Source: Kosakonia pseudosacchari (lineage in GTDB: Bacteria > Pseudomonadota > Gammaproteobacteria > Enterobacterales > Enterobacteriaceae). From it: a DNA stretch of 64,000 bases. This document shows positions 1 to 9,113 of this stretch, piece by piece. The notes under the pieces are model-generated. The model made no database searches. It saw only the letters and a list, made by a program, of their open reading frames with translations, and was not told the origin of the DNA. A program made the position numbers and the translations under genes. Location: positions 1-64,000 of the forward strand of contig NZ_FXWP01000011.1 of the NCBI RefSeq assembly GCF_900184035.1. Reading direction: 5' to 3'. Within the stretch, counting starts at the first letter, position 1. Each line of letters starts with the position of its first letter.

Positions 1-4
1 AATT

Positions 5-124
5 TGCCTGGCGGCACTAGCGCGGTGGTCCCACCTGACCCCATGCCGAACTCAGAAGTGAAACGCCGTAGCGCCGATGGTAGTGTGGGGTCTCCCCATG
101 CGAGAGTAGGGAACTGCCAGGCAT
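5..124 (+). rRNA. rrf: 5S ribosomal RNA
   Basis: The 120 bases match the enterobacterial 5S rRNA almost base for base. The 5' TGCCTGGCGG and 3' CTGCCAGGCAT ends pair to form helix I, and the conserved loop ACTCAGAAGTGAAACG is present. It is the last gene of an rrn operon whose 23S and 16S genes lie to the left of the window. The position next to kgtP corresponds to rrnG of E. coli. Confidence 0.98.
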
Positions 125-135
125 CAATTAAGTGA

Positions 136-164
136 AAAGGCCATCCTGACGGATGGCCTTTTTG
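136..164 (+). terminator. rrn operon terminator
   Basis: AAAGGCCATCC and GGATGGCCTTTTT form an 11-bp stem with a TGAC loop and a T-tract, 11 bases after the 5S gene. This is the usual intrinsic terminator of an enterobacterial rRNA operon. Confidence 0.93.
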
Positions 165-442
165 CGTTCTTATGCGGCGAAACTCCTGCTTGCGAAACGG
201 GTTGCTGGTATTCAGCAGTCCTCTGCGAGTGACGGAAAAATCAGCCTGCCTGCCGGAACCCGCTCACGCTCAGAAAGCCTCATGCGGAACAGGCAGGGAG
301 TGCCAGAAGCTAACCTACTTGCCTAATCCCGCTCGCAACAAGCATGGCTGCCTGCTCAACAAAAATCCTCATGCGAAAGCACGGACTTTTTTGCTCAAGT
401 CCACATATGCCCCTATTCTGAATTGCTTACCTTGCTAAGTTG
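165..442. other. intergenic stretch without recognised gene
   Basis: About 280 bases between the rrn terminator and the kgtP control region. An 88-codon open frame lies at 172-438, but it has no ribosome binding site, its composition is unlike a protein (many Cys, Pro and Arg) and it resembles nothing known to me. Loosely similar phrases recur (CTCATGCG at about 280 and 370). I see no RNA gene here. Confidence 0.6.
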
Positions 443-464
443 AAATGTGATGTAAGTCACTCTT
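443..464 (+). promoter_or_regulatory. CRP-like site upstream of kgtP
   Basis: The core TGTGA-N6-TCACT at 446-461, preceded by AAA, is very close to the CRP consensus AAATGTGA-N6-TCACATTT. It is followed by a perfect palindrome TTGTTATATAACAA (463-476) and a further small inverted repeat AAATGT/ACATTT (475-489). A -10-like TGTATA lies near 506, which puts the CRP centre about 60-65 bases from a plausible start. This would fit catabolite control of dicarboxylate uptake. The promoter position is inferred. Confidence 0.55.
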
Positions 465-564
465 GTTATATAACAAATGTGTAACATTTTGGTTTTTGCG
501 CTGAGTGTATATGGATGTTCACGCGGTTCATATCTTCAAAATCTTTAGCAGGAGTATCAGTAGA

Positions 565-1863
565 ATGGCAGAAAGCAGTGTGACAACAGGTGAATCGCTC
601 ACCAGTAGCGATACCCGACGCAGGGTATGGGCGATCATTGGTGCTTCATCAGGTAATCTGGTTGAGTGGTTTGATTTCTATGTCTACTCCTTTTGCTCCC
701 TCTATTTCGCGCACATCTTTTTCCCCGCCGGCAACACGACGACTCAGTTATTGCAAACTGCAGGGGTTTTTGCCGCAGGTTTCCTGATGCGACCGATTGG
801 GGGCTGGTTATTTGGCCGTATCGCGGACAGGCGCGGACGTAAAACATCGATGCTTATCTCGGTGTGCATGATGTGCCTGGGATCGCTGGTGATCGCCTGC
901 TTACCCGGTTATGAGTCCATTGGTACCTGGGCACCAGCGCTATTATTGCTGGCTCGACTGTTCCAGGGGCTATCAGTGGGGGGGGAATATGGCACAAGCG
1001 CGACTTATATGAGCGAAGTTGCGGTAGAAGGGCGAAAAGGATTTTACGCATCGTTCCAGTATGTCACGCTGATCGGCGGGCAATTGCTGGCTCTGCTGGT
1101 TGTTGTGGTATTGCAACAAGTTCTGAGCGACGAGGATTTACGTGCCTGGGGCTGGCGTATTCCGTTTGCGCTCGGTGCCGCACTGGCCATTGTTGCGTTG
1201 TGGCTGCGCCGACAACTTGATGAAACCTCGCGCCAGGAAGTAAGAACGCTGAAAGAGGCGGGATCGCTAAAAGGGCTGTGGCGCAACCGCAAGGCTTTCA
1301 TTATGGTGCTTGGCTTTACGGCTGGCGGCTCGCTGACGTTCTACACCTTTACCACCTATATGCAAAAATATCTGGTAAATACTGCCGGAATGCATGCCAA
1401 CGTTGCCAGCGTCATTATGACCGTTGCGTTATTTGTCTTTATGCTGATTCAACCTGTAATCGGCGCGTTGTCGGACAAGATCGGCCGCCGTTCCTCAATG
1501 TTGCTGTTTGGCGGTCTTGCCACACTTTGCACAGTCCCGATTCTCAGCGCGCTCCACAGTGTCACTTCGCCTTATGCCGCGTTCGCGCTGGTTATGATGG
1601 CATTAGTGATAGTCAGTTTCTACACCTCGATCAGTGGGATCCTGAAAGCCGAAATGTTCCCGGCGCAGGTTCGTGCGTTAGGTGTCGGGTTATCTTATGC
1701 CGTGGCGAATGCGCTGTTTGGTGGTTCGGCTGAGTATGTTGCGCTGTCGCTGAAATCGGTCGGTTTTGAAAGCAGCTTTTTCTGGTACGTTACCGTGATG
1801 GGCGCATTGGCATTTCTGGTTTCTTTGATGCTGCATCGCAAAGGGAAAGGCATCCGCCTTTAG
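565..1863 (+). CDS. kgtP: alpha-ketoglutarate/H+ symporter KgtP
   Basis: Inner-membrane proton symporter that imports 2-oxoglutarate, of the metabolite:H+ symporter branch of the major facilitator superfamily. The 432-residue product starts [10 protein letters not shown] and has the same length as E. coli KgtP. The family signature [13 protein letters not shown] is near residue 30 and the loop 2-3 motif [10 protein letters not shown] near residue 90. Twelve hydrophobic segments are evident. The start is placed at 565 rather than at the upstream in-frame 505 because the E. coli protein begins here and GGAG sits about 10 bases upstream. The gene reads away from the rRNA operon and is convergent with yfiM, with 3 bases between the stop codons. 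Confidence 0.96.
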   Translation: MAESSVTTGESLTSSDTRRRVWAIIGASSGNLVEWFDFYVYSFCSLYFAHIFFPAGNTTTQLLQTAGVFAAGFLMRPIGGWLFGRIADRRGRKTSMLISVCMMCLGSLVIACLPGYESIGTWAPALLLLARLFQGLSVGGEYGTSATYMSEVAVEGRKGFYASFQYVTLIGGQLLALLVVVVLQQVLSDEDLRAWGWRIPFALGAALAIVALWLRRQLDETSRQEVRTLKEAGSLKGLWRNRKAFIMVLGFTAGGSLTFYTFTTYMQKYLVNTAGMHANVASVIMTVALFVFMLIQPVIGALSDKIGRRSSMLLFGGLATLCTVPILSALHSVTSPYAAFALVMMALVIVSFYTSISGILKAEMFPAQVRALGVGLSYAVANALFGGSAEYVALSLKSVGFESSFFWYVTVMGALAFLVSLMLHRKGKGIRL

Positions 1864-1866
1864 TTT

Positions 1867-2187
1867 CTATCTTGCCAGTTGCCACACGGCAAAACCTGTT
1901 GTGGCACCGGCAACATCCCAGGCGAAATCTTTCCAGCTCCAGCCGCTCCCTGCCGGGCGGCTATCCCATAACTCTTTCGATGCGCCAAGACTGACAGAAA
2001 ACATCAGGCCATGCAACGCACTACGGTCACGGCTTATGCCCTGATGTTGTGCGTATTCGTTGCCGGCTGCGGAAAGCATGGCCGAACCAATAAAATGTTG
2101 TGCTTTATCCTGCCCGCTCCAGCTATCGTTCGCCATATGGCTACAGCCTGTCAGCAGCAGCGTTGTTGCCAGCAAGGTGTATTTCAT
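1867..2187 (-). CDS. yfiM: YfiM family lipoprotein
   Basis: A 106-residue protein of unknown function. The N-terminus is a short lipoprotein signal ([15 protein letters not shown]) with the lipobox LTGC and lipidated Cys15, so it should be membrane anchored. The rest is small, with [14 protein letters not shown] and a C-terminal segment ending GFAVWQLAR that could form membrane hairpins. It lies downstream of pssA on the same strand, but an intrinsic terminator separates them, so it probably has its own promoter. In E. coli the same gene also sits between pssA and kgtP. Confidence 0.88.
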   Translation of the reverse strand: MKYTLLATTLLLTGCSHMANDSWSGQDKAQHFIGSAMLSAAGNEYAQHQGISRDRSALHGLMFSVSLGASKELWDSRPAGSGWSWKDFAWDVAGATTGFAVWQLAR

Positions 2188-2198
2188 TACAAGACCTG

Positions 2199-2231
2199 AA
2201 AAAAAGCCCCATCACAGAGACGGGGCTTAAT
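2199..2231 (-). terminator. pssA terminator
   Basis: Read leftward after pssA: AAGCCCCGTCT, a short loop, then GGGGCTTTTTTT. The G+C-rich stem with a T-run directly follows the pssA stop and precedes yfiM. Confidence 0.85.
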
Positions 2232-2232
2232 A

Positions 2233-3588
2233 TTAAAGAATGCGGCTAATAAGCTTATCAATGCGGATACGGCGCAGGCGGCGTATCAGTTTACGCACCT
2301 TCACCGGATAATCCGCAATGCTCTGCAAATCACGGTAATGATTTACCACTGTGGTGTGCGTGCGAATAAGCTCCAGCTCTTTATCACGCTGTGCGGCCAG
2401 CTCATGTTTCGGATCGTGGATAAGCACTGCGTTTTCCAGATCCAGACGCCAGGCGCGTGGGTTCAGGTTGTTCCCGGTGAGCAGGATCCACTCATCGTCA
2501 ACCCACATCCCTTTCAGATGGTAGCTGTTGTCGTCATCTTTCCACAGGCGAACAACAAGCTGGTCGGTATTCACATAATATTGCAGGCGGCTTAAGAAAC
2601 GACGCAGGTTGATCTCATACAAATAAGGCAACGCGCCAATAATCTTAAACGGCTCATCTTCAGGAATGAAAAAGTCATTCGCCGTCTTATCGCCAACGAT
2701 TATTTCGACTTTTTTCCCATCACGCAGCAACTGAATAATATTGCGTACCAGTACCGCTGGCAGGTTGAAATAAGGCGTACAAATCGTCAGCTTGTGCTCT
2801 GCACACGGCATCAGATGAAAAATCGTTTTGTTCAGCAGGCTGGATTTTCCCAGACCAACCAGCGGAGTCACAGCCAGTTGCTCGTTATCCGCATCGCCCT
2901 GGAAATGGTACGACGCATCGCGCAATTCCTGACGGAACAGCCGGATATCATTTTTGATTTCCGGGCTTTTAGGACGCTGCGTATCATCAAGGCGGTTCAC
3001 GCCACGACCCTGGATCAGATTCTGCTCAACCCAGCCTTGCATGACATCTGCCATCTGTGGATTGCGGATTAGCTGATAACGGTCATAGCGGTATTTATCG
3101 TGCTGATGCAGATAAACATCGTTAAGGCTCGCGCCGCTATACAGCACGCAGTCATCAATAATGAAGCCTTTGAAGTGGAGCACGCCAAGCGCTTCGCGGG
3201 TGTTAACCGGCACGCCGTAAACGGGAACGACAACGCCTGGGTTTTCCTGTGCCAGGCGGCAGTACCAGTCCGCATTGGTATTTGACGCTGCTGCGCCAAT
3301 ACGGCCGCGCTGAGCGCGGTGCCAGTCAACAAGGACGCGCACATCCAGCTCCGGGCGTTGGCGTTTTGCTTCATACAGCGCGTTCAGAATTCCTTTCCCG
3401 CCATCATCCTGCTCAAGATACAGGGCAATGATATAGATCCGGCGCGTTGCGGTGGCTATCTTCGCAAGCAGCGTCTCCCTGAAATCAGCAGGCGCATAGA
3501 AGAACTCTATATCATCAGCTGACTGAGAAATCTTGGGTAATTGGGCAAGGTGTTGTTGATGTTTATTACGCTTAAATTTTGACAACAT
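2233..3588 (-). CDS. pssA: CDP-diacylglycerol-serine O-phosphatidyltransferase
   Basis: Makes phosphatidylserine from CDP-diacylglycerol and L-serine, the committed step to phosphatidylethanolamine. This is the type I, peripheral-membrane enzyme of the phospholipase D superfamily. The 451-residue product has two HKD-type motifs, HFKGFIIDD with H138/K140 and a second HLKGMWVDD in the C-terminal half, as in E. coli PssA (also 451 aa). A basic tail (RKLIRRLRRIRIDKL) could help ribosome or membrane association. The ATG at 3588 is preferred; an in-frame GTG directly before it (3591) adds one residue. The gene is separated by about 120 bases from patZ and ends in its own terminator. Confidence 0.97.
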   Translation of the reverse strand: MLSKFKRNKHQQHLAQLPKISQSADDIEFFYAPADFRETLLAKIATATRRIYIIALYLEQDDGGKGILNALYEAKRQRPELDVRVLVDWHRAQRGRIGAAASNTNADWYCRLAQENPGVVVPVYGVPVNTREALGVLHFKGFIIDDCVLYSGASLNDVYLHQHDKYRYDRYQLIRNPQMADVMQGWVEQNLIQGRGVNRLDDTQRPKSPEIKNDIRLFRQELRDASYHFQGDADNEQLAVTPLVGLGKSSLLNKTIFHLMPCAEHKLTICTPYFNLPAVLVRNIIQLLRDGKKVEIIVGDKTANDFFIPEDEPFKIIGALPYLYEINLRRFLSRLQYYVNTDQLVVRLWKDDDNSYHLKGMWVDDEWILLTGNNLNPRAWRLDLENAVLIHDPKHELAAQRDKELELIRTHTTVVNHYRDLQSIADYPVKVRKLIRRLRRIRIDKLISRIL

Positions 3589-3707
3589 CACAGTGCGTTT
3601 CTTCTCTGTTTATTGAAGGGTCTTCTGTAGCATGCAGACGACATAAGCGGGCAATAATAACACCGAGCCTGCTAAAGTGGTCAACATTTCCAGTACCTTA
3701 CTCGGGA

Positions 3708-6362
3708 TTACTCTGTCTGTGTCAGATGGAGCGACAAACCGACTATGCCATCTTCCAGTTGGATATCGACATCGAATCCCAGTTTACGCGCCAGCGTTAC
3801 CATGCCGCGATTGTTGGGCATAGTAATACCATTCAAGCGCTTAAGTCCGTGATCCCGGGTATAACTGATGAGCTTTTCAAGTAAACGTCGTCCGAGCCCG
3901 AGCCCTTTCAAATCGGATCGCACCAGCACGGCAAATTCGGCGTCGATATTATCCGGATCGGAAATAGCGCGGGTTACGCCCAAAATCTCTTCGCCCTGAT
4001 CGGTGCTGCGCACAGCCACAAAGGCCATTTCCCGATCGTAGTCGATCTGCGTCATATTCGCTAAATCATCGTGGGTAAATTCGTTGATCTCGCTAAAGTA
4101 GCGATAGTAGAGATCTTCTTTCGTCACCCTTGCGATAAATGCCTGCAACTGAGGTTCGTCTTCGGGAAGAATCGGGCGGAACAAGCACTGCTCGCCATTT
4201 CTCATTTCAACGTGTTCTTCCAGATGCTGCGGATAGGGGCGAATCGCAAGACGCGTCTCACTGTTCCCGGCGCTGGGCGCAATAGACATCGTGACATCCA
4301 GCGCCGTGAATTCGCTGCCGGAAGCCAGCAAAGGGTGAATGTCGAGCCGTTCGATTTCCGGACAATCGACGATCAAGTTTGAGACCTGAACTAAAAACTG
4401 GCTCAGGCCGGGGATATCCAGCGTGCGTAATGCGCTGCGCCCACGGATCTTTTTACTTTTGATCGCCTGAATAACCAGATAGCGTGCCAGGTTCATGTTG
4501 AGTGGTGGAAGTGCCACGGCGGCTTGATCCTCCGCCCGCCACTCAACGCCGCCTTCACCTAACATGATCAACGGACCGAAAACCGGATCGTGCTCTACCA
4601 CTACGCGCAATTCCTGCGCGCCAGCACGGTTCGCCATGCTCTGCACTTGCAAACCATGGATGCGCGCTTGCGGCCAGTTCATTTTGACGCGATCGATAAT
4701 GGCATCAGCAGCCTGTTGCACCTCTTTTGCGGTACGCAGATAAAGCATTACCCCCTGGACTTCCGATTTGTGCGGGATATCCGGCGAACGCAACTTCAGC
4801 GCGACCGGGTAACCAATCTGTTCGGCAATATGCACGGCTTCCGCACTGTCGCTGGCAATCCAGGTCGGCAGCGTTTGCAGTCCCCAGGCGCGCAGGATCG
4901 GTTGTACTTCATGGGTATCCAGCGTTGATGCACCATCGGCCAGCGCCTGCTGCAGAAGGTTGTGCGCTGCGGCGGTATCTGCTGTCAGGCTCACGGAGAG
5001 CGCTGGCGTTTCACGCAATTGCTTCTGGTTTCGTCGATATTCCACCATATGCATAAACGCCGTAATCGTGCCTTCCGGGGTTCGATAGGTCGGTAATCCG
5101 GCTTCACTAAACAGACGCCGCGCTTCCTGAGAGGAAAACTCACCGCACCAGTTGGTCAGCACGGTGACATATTTCCCGCGGGGATGTTTTTTCAGCGCAT
5201 CAATTAACGCCACCGCGCTTTCACTGCCCGGCGCGGCGGCGCTGGGCGCGTGGATCACCATCAGCGCATCGTAATCCTGGCTATCAAGCAGAATATTCAA
5301 CGCGGCGATGTAGCGTTCGCTGCTGGCGTCATCGCGCAAGTCCAGCGGGTTGGCGGGATCCACATACTCCGGCAGCACGGCGCGCAACTGTGTTATCGTC
5401 TCTTCACTCAGTGTCGCCAGCTTACCGTTGCGTGACCAGAGTTCATCCAGCGCCAGTGCGGCGGGGGCCGCGCCATTACTGATGATCATCAACCGTTCAC
5501 CGCGCAACGGACGCATATGGCTGAGTGTTTCGACGGCAGAAAAAAGCTCATGCGTATCCTGTACTCGCAATAAACCGGCGCGCTGAATCGCCGCATCCCA
5601 GGCCGGATCCAGCCCCGCATGGGAATGCAGCAAACGCTGCGCTTCCGGGCTGCGCCCGCTTTTTATGACCAGAATCGGTTTATTACGCGATGCGCTACGT
5701 GCGGCGGAAACAAAGCGACGGGCATCACTTAACTGTTCCAGATAGAGCAGGATAGCGCTGGTTTTACTGTCGCGCGCCAGGAAATCGAGCAGCTCATCGA
5801 CGTCAATATCGAGGCTATCGCCGAGTGCGATGAAATAAGAAAACCCCATTTCCCGCTGCTGCGCCCAGTCGAGAATGGTATTAGAAACGGCGGCAGACTG
5901 GGAAATAAACGCCAGTTTGCCGCGTGTAATCGGCACTGGGGAGAAACTGGCGTTCAACCCTTGCCAGGGGGCAAGCAAGCCTAAGCTGTTCGGGCCAAGC
6001 AATCGCATCTGGTAGCGGCCGGCGCAGGCCAGCAAATCGGCATGCTGCTCGGGTGGAGCGGAAAGAATAATGCAGGTTTTACACCCCTTTTGGCCGAGCG
6101 CCTCAAGCAGCGTCAAATTACGTTTTGCGTGGGTACACAACACCGCGAGATCCGGCGTGAAAGGCAGGCTGGCGACATCCGGCCACGCCAGAACGCCCTG
6201 CACGGCTTTATAGGCGGGCGTTACCGGTAAGACAGGACCTGCGAAACCGCCTGCCAGCAAATTGCGCATCATTAAAAAACCCGCGCGATCCGGCTTCATG
6301 GATGCCCCCACCACCGCAATCGATCGGGGACGTAATAACGCTTCCAGCCCTCGTTGGCTCAT
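3708..6362 (-). CDS. patZ: protein lysine acetyltransferase PatZ
   Basis: GNAT-type enzyme that acetylates lysines of metabolic enzymes such as acetyl-CoA synthetase (Pat/PatZ family; also called YfiQ or Pka). The 884 residues comprise an ADP-forming acyl-CoA synthetase-like part (CoA-binding fold from RSIAVVGAS near residue 15, then subunit alpha- and beta-like regions with ATP-grasp, about residues 10-700) and a C-terminal GNAT domain (about 725-884) with the acetyl-CoA loop LKGLGLGRRL. Length matches E. coli (886). It lies 32 bases after tapT on the same strand, so the two probably form one transcript. Confidence 0.95.
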   Translation of the reverse strand: MSQRGLEALLRPRSIAVVGASMKPDRAGFLMMRNLLAGGFAGPVLPVTPAYKAVQGVLAWPDVASLPFTPDLAVLCTHAKRNLTLLEALGQKGCKTCIILSAPPEQHADLLACAGRYQMRLLGPNSLGLLAPWQGLNASFSPVPITRGKLAFISQSAAVSNTILDWAQQREMGFSYFIALGDSLDIDVDELLDFLARDSKTSAILLYLEQLSDARRFVSAARSASRNKPILVIKSGRSPEAQRLLHSHAGLDPAWDAAIQRAGLLRVQDTHELFSAVETLSHMRPLRGERLMIISNGAAPAALALDELWSRNGKLATLSEETITQLRAVLPEYVDPANPLDLRDDASSERYIAALNILLDSQDYDALMVIHAPSAAAPGSESAVALIDALKKHPRGKYVTVLTNWCGEFSSQEARRLFSEAGLPTYRTPEGTITAFMHMVEYRRNQKQLRETPALSVSLTADTAAAHNLLQQALADGASTLDTHEVQPILRAWGLQTLPTWIASDSAEAVHIAEQIGYPVALKLRSPDIPHKSEVQGVMLYLRTAKEVQQAADAIIDRVKMNWPQARIHGLQVQSMANRAGAQELRVVVEHDPVFGPLIMLGEGGVEWRAEDQAAVALPPLNMNLARYLVIQAIKSKKIRGRSALRTLDIPGLSQFLVQVSNLIVDCPEIERLDIHPLLASGSEFTALDVTMSIAPSAGNSETRLAIRPYPQHLEEHVEMRNGEQCLFRPILPEDEPQLQAFIARVTKEDLYYRYFSEINEFTHDDLANMTQIDYDREMAFVAVRSTDQGEEILGVTRAISDPDNIDAEFAVLVRSDLKGLGLGRRLLEKLISYTRDHGLKRLNGITMPNNRGMVTLARKLGFDVDIQLEDGIVGLSLHLTQTE

Positions 6363-6394
6363 ACCGGCCTCCGCAAAAGAGTGACCCGATGATA

Positions 6395-7093
6395 TTAAAC
6401 GTTTTCTGCGTCGTTTGCTGTGATGGCAGGCGAATGATGCGGTTTCCCCGCCAGGTAGCGTTCACGAAACAGGGTGAAGTGATCGCCGAGCGCTTGCGCT
6501 GCGGTGTTGTCGCCAGCGAGATCCAACAGGGCAATGGCCACTTCCGCCGTGCAGTATTGATCATCTGCATGCGCTTCCCTTAAACGATAGGCAGACACGC
6601 GTGAGAGATCGACGGAGATAACCGGTAATGCATCCAGATAGGGGCTTTTGCGAAACATTTTACGCGCTTCGGTCCAGGTGCCATCCAGCATAATAAACAA
6701 CGGCGGTTTGCCGGCGGCCGGAGCGCTCAACACCTGACGTTCGCTGCCCGCGTAAGAAGCCGGAAAGACAACCATCGGTTGGTACGCTTCGCTGGTACAC
6801 AAGTCGATCAGCGCTTGTGGTGGCTCAGTTCGCGACCACTGAAAAGCCAGCGTATCAGGCAGGATATCGGCAATCAAACGCCCGGTATTGCTGGGTTTCA
6901 TTGGCTCGGTGTCAAACATGACCAGGCAAAAGCGGCTGTTGGCGCAAGCCGGTTTTAAGGTATCACACAGACAGTTTTTCAGCGGCAGCAGGCAGCGCTG
7001 GCAGCGGCGAATGCGGTTGCCACGCGCCAGAAACGGGCGCGTCGAGCGGGCAAGGCGCTCAGCACGGAGTTGGAGAACAGCGTTATGGGTCAT
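6395..7093 (-). CDS. tapT: tRNA-uridine aminocarboxypropyltransferase TapT
   Basis: DTW-domain enzyme that transfers the 3-amino-3-carboxypropyl group of SAM to U47 of tRNA (acp3U; formerly YfiP). The 232 residues show an N-terminal cysteine cluster CQRC...NCLCD near residues 31-44, likely metal binding, and the DTW signature LDGTWTEARKMFRKSPYL near residue 138. It is the first gene of a probable tapT-patZ unit. Function is assigned by family from E. coli. Confidence 0.9.
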   Translation of the reverse strand: MTHNAVLQLRAERLARSTRPFLARGNRIRRCQRCLLPLKNCLCDTLKPACANSRFCLVMFDTEPMKPSNTGRLIADILPDTLAFQWSRTEPPQALIDLCTSEAYQPMVVFPASYAGSERQVLSAPAAGKPPLFIMLDGTWTEARKMFRKSPYLDALPVISVDLSRVSAYRLREAHADDQYCTAEVAIALLDLAGDNTAAQALGDHFTLFRERYLAGKPHHSPAITANDAENV

Positions 7094-7162
7094 GAAGGTC
7101 GCGCAATAAAAACGCCATTGTCGCAGAGCTGAAAACGGGGCACAAGATGCGCCCCGAAGGGA

Positions 7163-7582
7163 TTACAGTGATTCGTTAAGCCAGCTGTCGAACGGCGCTT
7201 TTGGCATCGCGCCACTCAGCATGTCCACTACTTCGCCATTTTTAAACAGCATAATGGTCGGAATACTGCGAATGCGGAAACGCGCACTGAGCTCGCGCTC
7301 GGCTTCGGTGTTAACTTTTACAAAGCGCACTTTGCCGCTGCGTTCTTCCGCAACATCTTCGAAAATCGGCGCGAAGTTGCGGCACGGGCCGCACCATGGC
7401 GCCCAGAAATCAACGACCACGGGCAGGTCATCTTTCAGCAGTTTATCCAGGGTTTCGCCAGTCGCATTGATCACATCTCCATCGAACAACTCATGTCCAC
7501 AGCGCCCACATTTCGCGCCGTCGTTCATTCTTTCTTCAGGAATGCGGTTCAGCGCCTGACAGCTTGCACATACGGTATTCAT
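7163..7582 (-). CDS. trxC: thioredoxin 2
   Basis: Cytoplasmic thiol-disulfide reductase with an N-terminal zinc-binding domain. The 139 residues contain two CxxC pairs (CASC near residue 5 and CGRC near 26) followed by a thioredoxin fold with active site WCGPC. The start at 7582 (MNTVCASCQ) matches the E. coli protein; an in-frame upstream ATG at 7639 would add 19 unrelated residues. In E. coli the gene is OxyR-activated. I could not identify a convincing OxyR site in the 200 bases shared with the divergent yfiF. Confidence 0.95.
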   Translation of the reverse strand: MNTVCASCQALNRIPEERMNDGAKCGRCGHELFDGDVINATGETLDKLLKDDLPVVVDFWAPWCGPCRNFAPIFEDVAEERSGKVRFVKVNTEAERELSARFRIRSIPTIMLFKNGEVVDMLSGAMPKAPFDSWLNESL

Positions 7583-7786
7583 AACTAACCTCAGGGAAAC
7601 GATGGTACAAAGCGGCGTTTCGCCGGTATGTTTCTTCAATGTTACATATTATTGATAAGAAGGTTTTAAACGACAACGCGTTTTATTCAATGAGTACAAT
7701 AGCCGATAACTTTTGAACGAATTAATGGCTAAGCGCCAGCACATCAGGTAATCTGCGCGCTTCGCGCAGCGCTGGTGGAGAAAAGC

Positions 7787-8905
7787 ATGAACGATGAATT
7801 AAAGAATAAAAGCGGCAAGGTCAAAGTGATGTATGTCCGCAGTGATGATGATTCCGATAAACGTGGCTATAACCCGCGCACCGGGAAAGGGCCAGCACGT
7901 AGCGGAACGTCTTCGCGCGGTGGCGATGACCGTCGCACCTCCCGCGATGATAAAGGTCGTACTGGTCGTGACGACAGAAGTCGTTCTGCCCGCGATGACC
8001 GTGGCCGCCCTGCTCGTGATGACAGAAGCCGCCCGCAGCGAGACAATTTCAGCAACCACAGTGACTCACCGTGGCGTACTGTTTCCCGTGCTCCGGGCGA
8101 CGAAACGCCGGAAAAACCGGATCATGGTGGTATTAGCGGCAAAAGTTTTATCGATCCGGAAGTGCTGCGCCGCCAGCGCGCGGAAGAGACGCGTGTCTAT
8201 GGCGAAAATGCCTGTCAGGCACTGTTCAATAGCCGTCCTGAATCGATTGTTCGCGCCTGGTTTGTGCAGAGCGTGACCCCGCGTTTTAAAGAAGCCCTGC
8301 GCTGGATGGCCGCGAACCGTAAAGCGTATCACGTGGTTGATGAAGATGAACTGGCGAAAGCCTCCGGCACAGAACACCACGGCGGCGTGTGCTTCCTGAT
8401 CAAAAAGCGCAATGGTTTGAGCGTCCAGAAATGGGTGGCGAACGCCGCAGAAGAAGATTGCGTGCTGGCGCTGGAAGATGTAGGGAACCCGCACAACCTC
8501 GGCGCTATTATGCGCAGTTGCGCGCATTTCGGTGTGAAAGGCGTGGTATTACAGGATGCGGCAGTGGTTGAATCGGGCGCGGCAGTCCGTACCGCAGAAG
8601 GCGGCGCGGAACATGTTCAGCCGATCACCGGCGATAGCTTTGTCGATGCGCTGGAAGAGTTCCGTCAGGCGGGTTACGCGCTGGTGACGACGTCCAGCCA
8701 CAACGGGACGCCGCTGTTTAAAGCCGAGTTGCCGAAAAAAATGGTGCTGGTGCTGGGCCAGGAGCGCGATGGTTTGTCTGATGTTACCCTGTCTCGTTCA
8801 GATTTAAGCGTTTCAATTGAAGGCACCGGAAACGTTGAAAGTCTCAACGTTTCTGTCGCAACCGGCGTGTTGCTGGCAGAGTGGTGGCGTCAAAATAAAG
8901 CCTGA
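7787..8905 (+). CDS. yfiF: SpoU-family RNA 2'-O-methyltransferase-like protein YfiF, with an 8-residue tandem repeat
   Basis: Putative rRNA/tRNA ribose methyltransferase with a SPOUT/TrmH fold. The 372 residues comprise a disordered, arginine- and aspartate-rich N-tail (about 25-95), a substrate-binding domain (about 125-210) and a catalytic domain with the SpoU motifs [21 protein letters not shown] and [11 protein letters not shown]. The tail contains four consecutive 8-residue units of type RDD-(K/R)-x-R-x-x at 7943-8038. From memory E. coli YfiF is 345 aa and lacks this array. The start at 7787 has GGAG seven bases upstream; the upstream ATG at 7775 is less likely. Substrate RNA is unknown. 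Confidence 0.9.
   Translation: MNDELKNKSGKVKVMYVRSDDDSDKRGYNPRTGKGPARSGTSSRGGDDRRTSRDDKGRTGRDDRSRSARDDRGRPARDDRSRPQRDNFSNHSDSPWRTVSRAPGDETPEKPDHGGISGKSFIDPEVLRRQRAEETRVYGENACQALFNSRPESIVRAWFVQSVTPRFKEALRWMAANRKAYHVVDEDELAKASGTEHHGGVCFLIKKRNGLSVQKWVANAAEEDCVLALEDVGNPHNLGAIMRSCAHFGVKGVVLQDAAVVESGAAVRTAEGGAEHVQPITGDSFVDALEEFRQAGYALVTTSSHNGTPLFKAELPKKMVLVLGQERDGLSDVTLSRSDLSVSIEGTGNVESLNVSVATGVLLAEWWRQNKA
7943..8038 (+). repeat. 24-bp tandem repeat in yfiF
   Basis: Four in-frame 24-base units at 7943, 7967, 7991 and 8015 encode [24 protein letters not shown] and RDDRSRPQ. A degenerate unit precedes them (DDRRTS) and a partial RDN follows. Units 2 and 4 share GACAGAAG while unit 3 carries GACCGTGG, which suggests that the array grew by duplication of a pair of units. 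Confidence 0.85.
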
Positions 8906-8924
8906 TCGCTACGTCAGGTGCAAT

Positions 8925-8957
8925 AAAAAATGCCAGCGTAATGCTGGCATTTTTGTA
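8925..8957 (+). terminator. yfiF terminator
   Basis: AAAAATGCCAGC and GCTGGCATTTTT form a 12-bp stem with a GTAAT loop and flanking A/T runs, 20 bases after the yfiF stop. It could also act on the opposite strand for ung. The remaining sequence to 9113 holds no recognisable feature. Confidence 0.88.
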
Positions 8958-9113
8958 TTCTACCCGCTGAAAACCACATCCTGTGGGCATGGTCATCAAC
9001 ACCTTTTTGGCTCTGCTTTATTGCCTTTGAATTTCACTCTCACGAGCCTGACAGAGGCGTTCGTACGCTCTTTCAGGGCGCAATCAATGCCGTCTTTTAT
9101 AAAGGCGGATTTT

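Noticed and set aside
172-438. 88-codon open frame between the rRNA terminator and kgtP
   Set aside because: No ribosome binding site, no recognisable similarity and protein-unlike composition; probably chance in intergenic DNA.
7583-7786. Possible OxyR site between trxC and yfiF
   Set aside because: The stretch with ATAG...ACTT...AATT...CTAA has the right general spacing but too few matches to the OxyR consensus.
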